Shown piece after piece: positions 1-5,883 of a stretch of DNA of 11,250 nucleotides. The position numbers and the translations under genes were made by a program. Below the pieces are notes generated by a model. That model did not search any database, had not been told where the DNA came from, and saw only the letters and a list, made by a program, of their open reading frames with translations. The stretch is from JAUXIQ01 sp030620925 [NCBI: Nitrospinota bacterium] (GTDB lineage: Bacteria > JAUXIQ01), in NCBI GenBank assembly GCA_030620925.1, contig JAUXIQ010000027.1, positions 1 through 11,250 of the forward strand, read 5' to 3'. Within the stretch, counting starts at the first letter, position 1. Every line of letters begins with the position of its first letter.

Positions 1-15
1 AGTTTTTACGGGTGG

Positions 16-37
16 TCTCCCCCCGCTGGGCGGGAGA
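16..37. repeat. GC-rich inverted repeat upstream of parA
   Basis: CCCGC (22-26) and GCGGG (30-34) pair around a TGG loop. An alternative pairing extends to TCTC/GAGA with a three-C bulge. No T-run follows directly, so it is not a textbook intrinsic terminator. It could be the 3' end of an upstream transcription unit. The A/T tract at 61-71 lies about 25 bp further on. Confidence 0.25.
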
Positions 38-91
38 GGAGCAGGGTATCCATCTTCTGGTTTTTAAAAAAGGACTGTTTTAAACATTTCC

Positions 92-120
92 TTGAATGAT
101 CCGACCCTTTAAGATATACT
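92..120 (+). promoter_or_regulatory. Predicted sigma-70-type promoter for parA-parB
   Basis: The -35 box TTGAAT (92-97, 4 of 6 matches) is followed by a 17-bp spacer and the -10 box TATACT (115-120, 5 of 6 matches). The region before the -35 is A/T-rich (TTTTTAAAAAA at 61-71) and could act as an UP element. Initiation would fall near 127, giving a leader of about 60 nt before the preferred parA start at 185. Placement and spacing are good; the assignment rests on consensus matching only. Confidence 0.6.
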
Positions 121-184
121 GAAAATTCAATGATATTCCGACGGTGAGCCGTTGCGTTCTGAGCGTTTTAATTTCGGTGGTGGC

Positions 185-970
185 ATGGGGAAGGTGGTCA
201 GCGTTTCAAATCAGAAAGGTGGCGTAGGCAAAACGACCACCGCGGTTAACCTTGCCGCCTGCCTGGCCGCCGCCGAGCGGAAGACCCTTCTCATAGACTT
301 CGATCCCCAGGGTAATGCCTGCAGCGGCCTGGGAGTGCAGAGAAACGGTGTCGAGGGCCATATCTACCAGGTAATCATCGGGAACAAGGCCCTCAGCGAA
401 GTCACCGTCAGCACGGAAATGCCCTGGCTCGAGCTGATACCATCCACCATAGACCTCATCGGGGCCGAGATAGAGCTGGTAAACATGGAGGGGCGGGAAA
501 CCCGCCTTAAGGAAGCTCTGAGACCGGCCCGCGAGAATTACGATTTCATAATAGTCGACTGCCCGCCCTCGTTGGGGCTCCTTACGCTTAACTCACTTGC
601 CGCCGCGGACACCGTCCTGATCCCCATCCAGTGTGAATATTACGCCCTGGAAGGATTGAGCATGCTTTTAAGGACGATCCAGCAAGTGCGGCGCAGTTTT
701 AACCCCGACCTCGCCATAGAGGGGATACTGTTGACCATGCACGATGGCCGGACGTTGCTCTCACAGCAGGTGGTGCGGGAGATTCAGGTCCATTTCGGTG
801 AACGGGTTTTAAGAACGGTTATCCCGCGGAACGTCCGTCTCGGCGAGGCGCCCAGTTTCGGTAAGCCGATCATACTATACGACGTCCGCTCCAGCGGGGC
901 GGAGGCCTACCTCAACCTTACCAGAGAAGTGATATCCAATGCAGAGAGAGGTTCTCGGGAGGGGAATTAA
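185..970 (+). CDS. parA: ParA/Soj chromosome-partitioning ATPase
   Basis: This is a 261-aa ParA/Soj-type P-loop ATPase. In the family, ATP-bound dimers bind DNA non-specifically and move ParB-parS complexes during chromosome segregation. Visible motifs are the deviant Walker A KGGVGKTT at residues 11-18 with its signature lysine, the DFDPQGN box at 38-44, and a Walker B-like FIIVDCPPS at 121-129. The C-terminal PRNVRLGEAPSFGKP segment (about 214-228) is typical of chromosomal Soj. The ATG at 185 gives the usual family N-terminus (MGKVVSVSNQKGG) and has GGTGG four bases upstream. A TTG at 152 would add 11 residues (MRSERFNFGGG) that the family does not need. The 3' end overlaps parB by 32 bp, implying translational coupling. 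Length is normal and no motif is broken. Confidence 0.95.
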   Translation: MGKVVSVSNQKGGVGKTTTAVNLAACLAAAERKTLLIDFDPQGNACSGLGVQRNGVEGHIYQVIIGNKALSEVTVSTEMPWLELIPSTIDLIGAEIELVNMEGRETRLKEALRPARENYDFIIVDCPPSLGLLTLNSLAAADTVLIPIQCEYYALEGLSMLLRTIQQVRRSFNPDLAIEGILLTMHDGRTLLSQQVVREIQVHFGERVLRTVIPRNVRLGEAPSFGKPIILYDVRSSGAEAYLNLTREVISNAERGSREGN

Positions 971-1793
971 AGCCCTCATACCTGACATCGATGAGGAAGC
1001 CCAGGAGCAGGTTTCCATGCTACCGGTGGAGAGAATAAGGCCGGGAAGCAGCCAGCCCCGGGAGAAGATAGACCCTCAGGCGCTGGACGAGCTCGCCCGC
1101 TCGCTGAAGGACAATGGCCTGGTGCAGCCTTTGGTGGTGCGGGCTTCCGGAGACGGATACGAGCTTATAGTGGGGGAGCGCAGGTGGCGCGCGGCGCAGA
1201 TCGCCGGATATAAGGCCGTACCCGCACTCATAAAAAATGTGGGGGATCTCGAAGCCCTGGAGATCGCCCTGGTGGAAAACACGCAACGGCAAGACCTCAA
1301 CCCCCTGGAAGAGGCAAATGCATACCAGCGCCTGACTCGGGAGTACAGCCTCACCCATGACCAGATCGCTTCCAAGCTGGGGAAAGACAGGAGCTATGTG
1401 AGCAACATACTTCGCCTGCAAAAGCTCCCTGATCTTATCAAGGAAGACCTGGTGGAAGCCAGGATAACCATGGGGCACGCCAAGGCCATCCTCTCCGCCA
1501 GGGAAGATGATTGGCTGAAGCTGCGCGATATTATCTTGAAGCGGGGACTCTCGGTGAGGGAGTCCGAAGAGCTGGTCAGGGGGGGCAAGGCTAGGAAAAA
1601 GACCGGGAAGAAGGGAAAGACAAGGGCCGCCGAGTCGCCTTTCGTATCCTCTCTGCAAGAGGACCTGCAGCGGGTTTTAGGAACCAAAGTCAGGCTGCGG
1701 CCGGGAAAACGGGGGGGCAGACTGGAGATATATTTTTACAGCCAGGAAGAGCTCGAGCGCTTGATTGAACTGCTGAAAGCAGGCACCGCTTAG
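939..1793 (+). CDS. parB: ParB/Spo0J chromosome-partitioning protein
   Basis: This is a 284-aa ParB/Spo0J protein, the parS-binding partner of ParA. Family members are CTP-dependent clamps that load at parS and spread along DNA. Domains in order are an N-terminal LGRGIKALIP segment (6-15) of the kind that stimulates ParA, the ParB nuclease-like/CTP-binding domain with GERRWRA at 79-85 and ENTQRQDLNPLEEA at 113-126, a helix-turn-helix (about 138-160), the ITMGHAKAIL segment (176-185), a basic Lys/Arg-rich linker (about 214-230), and a C-terminal dimerisation segment (about 258-281). The start at 939 lies inside parA, 32 bp before its stop codon, and gives the expected LGRG N-terminus. A probable parS site lies 48 bp beyond the stop codon. 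Confidence 0.95.
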   Translation: MQREVLGRGIKALIPDIDEEAQEQVSMLPVERIRPGSSQPREKIDPQALDELARSLKDNGLVQPLVVRASGDGYELIVGERRWRAAQIAGYKAVPALIKNVGDLEALEIALVENTQRQDLNPLEEANAYQRLTREYSLTHDQIASKLGKDRSYVSNILRLQKLPDLIKEDLVEARITMGHAKAILSAREDDWLKLRDIILKRGLSVRESEELVRGGKARKKTGKKGKTRAAESPFVSSLQEDLQRVLGTKVRLRPGKRGGRLEIYFYSQEELERLIELLKAGTA

Positions 1794-1841
1794 ACAAGCT
1801 AAACGTTGTTAAGCAGTTGATTTAATTGGCTAATTTGGTAA

Positions 1842-1857
1842 AGTTTCACGTGGAACG
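1842..1857. promoter_or_regulatory. parS: Probable parS centromere-like site
   Basis: The 16-mer AGTTTCACGTGGAACG matches the bacterial parS consensus TGTTTCACGTGAAACA at 13 of 16 positions. It keeps the whole CACGTG core and the GTTTC and AAC arms. It lies between parB and the bactofilin gene, 48 bp after the parB stop, where chromosomal parS sites are often found. ParB would nucleate here, which could also repress or modulate the neighbouring genes. The three mismatches are the two outermost bases and one inner arm base. Confidence 0.75.
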
Positions 1858-1900
1858 GGCCATTGGGCCGCGTTCCAAAGCACGAAGCAGGGGAGGAGTT

Positions 1901-2320
1901 ATGGCTAAAGAGAAGTCCACAAAAGTCAAGGGAGGAGATTTTAAGGCTTTCCTGGGCGAAGGCTCTGAGTTCAGCGGAGTTCTCACCTTCGAAGGGGCGG
2001 TGCGCATATACGGCAAGTTCCAGGGGGAGATAATGACCAAAGGCACCCTCATTGTAGGTGAGACGGCTGTTCTCAACGCGGACATTTCGGCGGGTGTCGT
2101 GAAAATTAGCGGCAAGGTACAGGGCAACGTCACCGCTTCCAATCGTCTGGAGATGCTCGACGGCGGACAGTTGCATGGAGACGTCAGGGCTCCCGTGCTG
2201 GTGGTACAGGAAGGCGCTGTTCTGGACGGAGCGCTGGAAATGACCCGGCAGGGAGTTAAAGCCGAGGGGCCCATAGAGCCGAAAAAAGCTGAAACAAAAC
2301 CCGAAAACGTAGAGCTTTAA
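1901..2320 (+). CDS. Bactofilin family cytoskeletal protein
   Basis: This is a 139-aa bactofilin (polymer-forming cytoskeletal family, formerly DUF583). Bactofilins form nucleotide-independent filaments that scaffold cell-wall enzymes or polar complexes. The core (about residues 14-114) is a run of short beta-helix-like repeats rich in Gly and Val, including FSGVLTFEGAVRIYGKFQGE and KISGKVQGNVTAS. It is flanked by a short basic N-terminus and a disordered Pro/Lys/Glu tail (119-139), the normal architecture. The ATG at 1901 is preceded by GGGAGGAG (1891-1898). A TTG at 1826 would add 25 poorly conserved-looking residues and would run the coding frame through the probable parS site, so it is rejected. 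In Myxococcus, bactofilins help place the ParABS machinery; a similar role here is inferred from position only. Confidence 0.9.
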   Translation: MAKEKSTKVKGGDFKAFLGEGSEFSGVLTFEGAVRIYGKFQGEIMTKGTLIVGETAVLNADISAGVVKISGKVQGNVTASNRLEMLDGGQLHGDVRAPVLVVQEGAVLDGALEMTRQGVKAEGPIEPKKAETKPENVEL

Positions 2321-2337
2321 AGGCATATATATTATCT

Positions 2338-2366
2338 GAAAATCCTCTTTGTTAAATCGGATTTTC
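2338..2366. terminator. Inverted repeat after the bactofilin gene, possible terminator
   Basis: GAAAATCC (2338-2345) and GGATTTTC (2359-2366) are perfect 8-bp arms around a 13-nt loop, starting 18 bp after the bactofilin stop codon. Position suits transcription termination or mRNA 3'-end stabilisation. The stem is not GC-rich and no T-run follows, so an intrinsic terminator is uncertain. Confidence 0.35.
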
Positions 2367-2489
2367 TCGACCAATAGTATTCTCAACCCTGATTATGGCC
2401 GTGAGGTTATCTGTGCGTTCGCTCACACCTGTCAGTGTGGAATTTTGCTGGTTTTGTTCCCGATTTAGAGTGCCGTCTGCTTTCGTTTT

Positions 2490-2505
2490 ACAATCTACGG
2501 ATTGT
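2490..2505. repeat. Small perfect inverted repeat, possible operator or hairpin
   Basis: ACAATC (2490-2495) and GATTGT (2500-2505) flank a TACG loop. It lies about 36 bp before the -35 box at 2541, a position compatible with an activator site. No regulator family is recognised from the motif. Confidence 0.3.
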
Positions 2506-2540
2506 GTGGTTCATTATGGAACAAAAGGGTCAAAAACAGG

Positions 2541-2569
2541 TTGACATTGTGGCGGTGTTGAGGTAATCT
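2541..2569 (+). promoter_or_regulatory. Predicted sigma-70-type promoter for the antiporter and downstream genes
   Basis: A perfect -35 TTGACA (2541-2546) is followed by a 17-bp spacer and TAATCT (2564-2569), which keeps the -10 positions TA....T. Initiation would be near 2576, about 75 nt before the antiporter start. It could drive the antiporter alone or read into the ATP synthase genes, as no strong terminator is visible between them. Confidence 0.6.
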
Positions 2570-2651
2570 TTTCAAGCTTTTAACTCGCGTGATGCACACC
2601 GACACGATAAAACCCACTTGTTTTATTTAATCTTTTGCTTCGGACAAAAAA

Positions 2652-3950
2652 TTGGAGCACGGAATAACTGCGGTAATAACCAAGCTGGTTTTTCAGCTTT
2701 TTATTATAATTTTTTTGGCCAAGCTCGCGGGCGAAGCCTGCGAGAGGTATTTAAAACAGCCCAGTGTGTTGGGGGAACTGGGCGTAGGTATGGTCATCGG
2801 GCCCTATGCTCTGGGGGGGCTCATTACCCTGCCCATGATAGGAGTGCTGTTCGGCGTGCCTCATGGAGCCGAGACGTCCAGCATACCCGTCAGCATAGAG
2901 CTTTACGCAGTGGCCCAGATCGCTGCGGTTATCCTGCTGTTTGTGGCCGGACTGGAAACCGACCTGAAGAAATTCATCCGTTACGCCGGGCCTGCGGCGG
3001 TCATAGCGATAGGGGGGGTGGTATTCCCCTTTCTATTGGGCGCCTGGGCCGCCGTTTTGTTCGGTGTGGCAGAGAGTTTTAAGGACCCCCTGGCGCTGTT
3101 CATGGGGGCCATCATGACCGCCACCTCGGTGGGTATTACCGCCAGGGTGCTAACTGACATCGGGAAGCTGGACACTCCGGAAGGGGTGACCATACTCGGC
3201 GCAGCGGTGGTAGACGATGTAGTAGGTATTCTGATCCTGGCCATCGTGGTGAGCATGGCCCATAGCGGGAGCTTCTCGCTGGCCAAAGTGGGGATGATAG
3301 CCGTTAAGGCCGTGGGCTTCTGGCTGGGTCTCACGGTGATCGGGATACTGCTCTCGAAGAAGATATCTAAATTCCTGCTCGGCTTTAAGAGCAGTGGAGC
3401 TATAGTGGCCATCGCCCTGGCCCTGGCCTTTTTCGCTTCGGCGCTGGCGGAGATGTTCGGGCTGGCCATGATAATCGGGGCCTACAGCATGGGTTTGGCC
3501 CTTTCGAATAGCCCCATAGCGGAGACCCTCGAGGAGAAGATGGCTCCGGTCTATCATGCTCTGGTGCCCGTCTTTTTCGTGGTCATGGGCATGCTGGTGG
3601 ATTTCGCGGCCATGAGGTCTTTGCTGACCTTCGGCCTGGTGGTAAGCGGCCTGGCGATTGTCTCGAAGGTTTTCGGCTGCGGGGTGCCGGCCATGGGTGT
3701 GGGCTTCAATACCCGGGGGTCTTTCAGGGTCGGAATAGGCATGCTGCCCAGAGGAGAAGTGGCACTGATAGTGGCCGGCGTCGGCCTCACCACCGGTGTC
3801 ATCGGAACTGACATTTTCGGTGTCTCGATCATGATGACGCTGATAACCACTATTATGGCGCCCATGATCCTGGTGCCCCTGTTCAGCAAAGGGGGCGAGG
3901 GAAGACGGAGAAAAGGTATCGGGTCCAACGAAGGGTTGACCGGGGGGTGA
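2652..3950 (+). CDS. CPA2 family cation/proton antiporter
   Basis: This is a 432-aa polytopic inner-membrane protein of the monovalent cation:proton antiporter-2 family (Kef/NapA/GerN-like transport domain), expected to exchange Na+ or K+ for H+. About 11-13 hydrophobic segments run almost end to end. Landmarks are GELGVGMVIGPYALGG (41-56), LLFVAGLETDLKKF (95-108), TATSVGITARVLTDIGKL (156-173), the ion-binding double Asp in AAVVDDVVG (184-192, D188/D189), GAYSMGLALS (276-285), VFFVVMGMLVD (307-317) and LPRGEVALIVAGVGL (365-379). It ends with a short basic tail and lacks the TrkA-N/RCK nucleotide-binding domain of KefB/KefC, so ligand gating of that kind is unlikely. The TTG at 2652 is the only plausible start: the frame has a stop at 2628-2630 and no ATG or GTG before the family sequence begins. 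Its ribosome binding site is poor. The ion specificity cannot be read from sequence. It sits 82 bp before the ATP synthase genes. Confidence 0.88.
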   Translation: MEHGITAVITKLVFQLFIIIFLAKLAGEACERYLKQPSVLGELGVGMVIGPYALGGLITLPMIGVLFGVPHGAETSSIPVSIELYAVAQIAAVILLFVAGLETDLKKFIRYAGPAAVIAIGGVVFPFLLGAWAAVLFGVAESFKDPLALFMGAIMTATSVGITARVLTDIGKLDTPEGVTILGAAVVDDVVGILILAIVVSMAHSGSFSLAKVGMIAVKAVGFWLGLTVIGILLSKKISKFLLGFKSSGAIVAIALALAFFASALAEMFGLAMIIGAYSMGLALSNSPIAETLEEKMAPVYHALVPVFFVVMGMLVDFAAMRSLLTFGLVVSGLAIVSKVFGCGVPAMGVGFNTRGSFRVGIGMLPRGEVALIVAGVGLTTGVIGTDIFGVSIMMTLITTIMAPMILVPLFSKGGEGRRRKGIGSNEGLTGG

Positions 3951-4032
3951 AAGGTCCTGTTTTGATCCGGTCCGCCGGCGGGAAAGCTAGCTGCGCAATA
4001 TGCAACTTTGAAGGCTGAAGAGGTAGGAGAAT

Positions 4033-4476
4033 ATGTCTAGCTTGGTGGAAATCAGTATTGGCAAATCGCTGCTGATACAGGTGGGGAACTTCCTGCTTCT
4101 CATGTTCTTGCTGAATACCTTTCTCTTCAAACCCATCATAAGATTTCTCGAGAGCCGAGGCGGGACCATCCAGGGCAACCACGAGGCGGCAGAGCAGAAA
4201 GAGCAGGAAGCCCAGGGACTTCTCAATAATTATCTGGAAGCGATAAACAGTGCCAACCGTGAGGCCGCCGAGGCGTTGGCCGGGATCAGACGGGAAGCCG
4301 AGCTTAAGCAGCGGGAGATGCTGGAAGAGGCCAGAGAACAGGCGGGACAGATGATCTCCCAGGCCACTGAGGAGATCAAAGGGACCGCCGAAGACGCCCG
4401 CGGCCGATTGAGGGAGGAAACCCGGAGAATTTCCAGGAGTATCGCCGAAAAGCTGCTGGGCAGGACGCTGGTTTAA
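4033..4476 (+). CDS. atpX: F0F1 ATP synthase subunit b' (peripheral stalk)
   Basis: This is a 147-aa b-type subunit. It has one N-terminal membrane helix (about residues 12-33, IQVGNFLLLMFLLNTFLFKP) and a long charged, Ala/Glu/Arg-rich coiled coil (about 38-140). With the b subunit encoded next, it should form a heterodimeric peripheral stalk holding alpha3beta3 to the membrane a subunit. Organisms with two adjacent b-like genes include deltaproteobacteria, cyanobacteria and phototrophic bacteria; the gene is called atpX in Geobacter, the name used here. TAGGAGA (4024-4030) precedes the ATG. The gap to the next gene is 23 bp. Confidence 0.88.
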   Translation: MSSLVEISIGKSLLIQVGNFLLLMFLLNTFLFKPIIRFLESRGGTIQGNHEAAEQKEQEAQGLLNNYLEAINSANREAAEALAGIRREAELKQREMLEEAREQAGQMISQATEEIKGTAEDARGRLREETRRISRSIAEKLLGRTLV

Positions 4477-4499
4477 TAATCATGAAAGGTTACCCTGTT

Positions 4500-5102
4500 A
4501 TGAAGCGAACCGCACGAAGAAAGGCCGTTCTTTTTCTGGCATGTGCGGTTTTGTTTTCCATGCTTTTCCCCGTCATGGCCGTTAGCGCCGAAGAAGGAGC
4601 CGCGCATGGCGAGGAGGGCTGGGACGCCCGGTCTGAAGTTCCGCGCATGGTAAATTTCGTTATCATCGTTGTGCTGCTCTGGTTTTTCCTGCGCAAACCC
4701 ATAGCCAGGTATTTCGCCAACCGGCGGGAGGAAATTCAGCGCCAGCTCGAGGAGGCCATTCGGGCCCGGGATGAGGCAGAGGCCAAGCTCGAGGAGTATC
4801 AAGGTAAGGTGGGCAACCTGGAAAAGGAATTGGCCTCCATGCGGACTGAATCGGAGGAGGCGCGTGAGCGCCTTCGGCAGGTGCTGCTGGAAGAGGCCCG
4901 AAAATCGACCGACAGGGTATTAGAACAGGCGAGGTTAAATATAGAGCTGGAAAGAAAACGAGCGGTGGATTCCCTTAAAACCGAGGCCTCGCTCCTGGCC
5001 CTTGAGCTCGCCGAGGGGTTACTCAAAGAGAACATAAGTCCCGAGGACAGGGAACGCATTAACAGGGAATGTATAGAGGGGCTGGAAGGGGATCGATCTT
5101 GA
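4500..5102 (+). CDS. atpF: F0F1 ATP synthase subunit b with signal-peptide-like N-terminus
   Basis: This is a 200-aa b subunit, longer than the usual length of about 156-170 aa. Residues 1-30 resemble a cleavable signal peptide: a basic start (MKRTARRK), a hydrophobic core and AVSA before EEG. After an acidic stretch comes the family membrane helix (about 50-64, MVNFVIIVVLLWFFL), then RKPIARYFANRREEI and a long coiled coil (about 75-185). The ATG at 4500 is preferred because AAAGG lies about 10 nt upstream and the basic signal-like start follows. An ATG at 4482 would add MKGYPV with no visible ribosome binding site. Pairs with the preceding b' subunit. The extra N-terminal hydrophobic segment occurs in deltaproteobacterial AtpF proteins as far as I know; cleavage is an inference. 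Confidence 0.88.
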   Translation: MKRTARRKAVLFLACAVLFSMLFPVMAVSAEEGAAHGEEGWDARSEVPRMVNFVIIVVLLWFFLRKPIARYFANRREEIQRQLEEAIRARDEAEAKLEEYQGKVGNLEKELASMRTESEEARERLRQVLLEEARKSTDRVLEQARLNIELERKRAVDSLKTEASLLALELAEGLLKENISPEDRERINRECIEGLEGDRS

Positions 5103-5166
5103 GCGGCAGTGGAGAGCTGCACGCCGGTAGAAGAGATAGAAACCGCTTCCGGGAGGTAGAATAAAA

Positions 5167-5709
5167 GTGGTGGGGAACGTAGTTTCAAGACGGTATGCCA
5201 AGGCCCTGGTGGAGATGGTCAAGCATGACGGCCGCCTGGATGAAGTCGGGGAAGAGCTAAAGCTCATCAACGACATTATTCAAAGGGAGCCGGGCCTGTT
5301 CAGCTTCCTGTGCAATCCTGCGGTGAACATAGACACCAAGCGGGAGGTGCTCAGCACCATAGTCCAGAAAGTAGAAGCATCAGACCTCATCGCCAGGTTC
5401 CTCGACCTGCTCTTGGAGAAGGATAGACTCCGGTTTTTGGAAACGTTGCTCTCCTTTTATGGGGAACTTTCATACCAGATCCAGAACCGGCTGAGGGCAA
5501 AGGTTATTTCCGCCGAGCCGCTCGTCGATTCCGTGAGGGAAGAGATAACCAGAAAGTTGTCGGAGATAACCGGAAAGCAGGTTGAGCTTACTGTTGAGAC
5601 CGATTCGGACCTCATCGGGGGGATGGTGGCCCAGGTGGGGAGCACCATATACGATGGCAGCCTGAGGAATCAGCTGTCAAGAATTAAAGAAGAGCTCCTG
5701 AAGGGTTGA
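5167..5709 (+). CDS. atpH: F0F1 ATP synthase subunit delta
   Basis: This is a 180-aa delta (OSCP-like) subunit, which caps the alpha3beta3 head and binds the peripheral stalk. The N-terminal six-helix region begins SRRYAKALVEM and includes FLCNPAVNIDTKREVL (47-62). The C-terminal signature DLIGGMVAQVGSTIYDGSLR (148-167) is well preserved. A GTG start is used at 5167, preceded by GGGAGGT (5151-5157) at 9-nt spacing; the adjacent GTG at 5170 is a near-equivalent alternative. It follows atpF after 64 bp. Length is normal. Confidence 0.93.
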   Translation: MVGNVVSRRYAKALVEMVKHDGRLDEVGEELKLINDIIQREPGLFSFLCNPAVNIDTKREVLSTIVQKVEASDLIARFLDLLLEKDRLRFLETLLSFYGELSYQIQNRLRAKVISAEPLVDSVREEITRKLSEITGKQVELTVETDSDLIGGMVAQVGSTIYDGSLRNQLSRIKEELLKG

Positions 5710-5867
5710 GAGAGTTTTTCGCTTTTTGTTCGTTAGGTTCGGAAGCGGCGACGTGCTCTCAGAAAGGATTGGCCCGGGAGTGACTTCTTTGGAAAATATA
5801 AGAATCAGGGTGAATGGGAGGGAGCAACCTTACAACGAAAGATTTTGTGAAAGGAAACGGAAAGATC

Positions 5868-5877
5868 AGGGGGTGAT
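5868..5877 (+). promoter_or_regulatory. Strong ribosome binding site for atpA
   Basis: AGGGGGTGAT matches 9 of 10 bases of the 16S anti-Shine-Dalgarno complement AGGAGGTGAT and stands 6 nt before the atpA ATG. It fixes the start at 5884 and predicts efficient translation, fitting the three copies of alpha per enzyme. Confidence 0.75.
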
Positions 5878-5883
5878 GGAGTA

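Larger units (their letters stand above)
2321..2651. other. 331-bp intergenic region, bactofilin to antiporter
   Basis: No convincing gene is visible. The stretch is visibly more AT-rich than its neighbours. It holds the hairpin at 2338-2366, a weak CACAC/GTGTG repeat near 2426-2441, a perfect inverted repeat at 2490-2505, and a promoter at 2541-2569. It looks like a boundary between two transcription units: termination on the left, a regulated promoter on the right. Confidence 0.6.

Noticed and set aside
76-86. TGTTTTAAACA inverted repeat near the parA promoter as a second parS site
   Set aside because: It has the outer arms of parS but lacks the CACGTG core and the correct length.
1020-1658. 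Long open frame on the - strand opposite parB (212 codons)
   Set aside because: It is antisense to a clear ParB with intact motifs, and its translation is Leu/Pro/His-rich with no recognisable domain; a GC-driven shadow.
1826-1900. TTG-initiated N-terminal extension of the bactofilin
   Set aside because: The ATG at 1901 has a strong ribosome binding site, and the extension would translate through the probable parS site.
1799-2386. Open frame on the - strand opposite the bactofilin gene
   Set aside because: It lies across a well-supported bactofilin CDS and the parS site, with no recognisable domain.
2618-3082. + strand open frame overlapping the antiporter start in another frame
   Set aside because: The antiporter frame carries all the family motifs; this one gives an Arg/Gly/His-rich translation without a domain.
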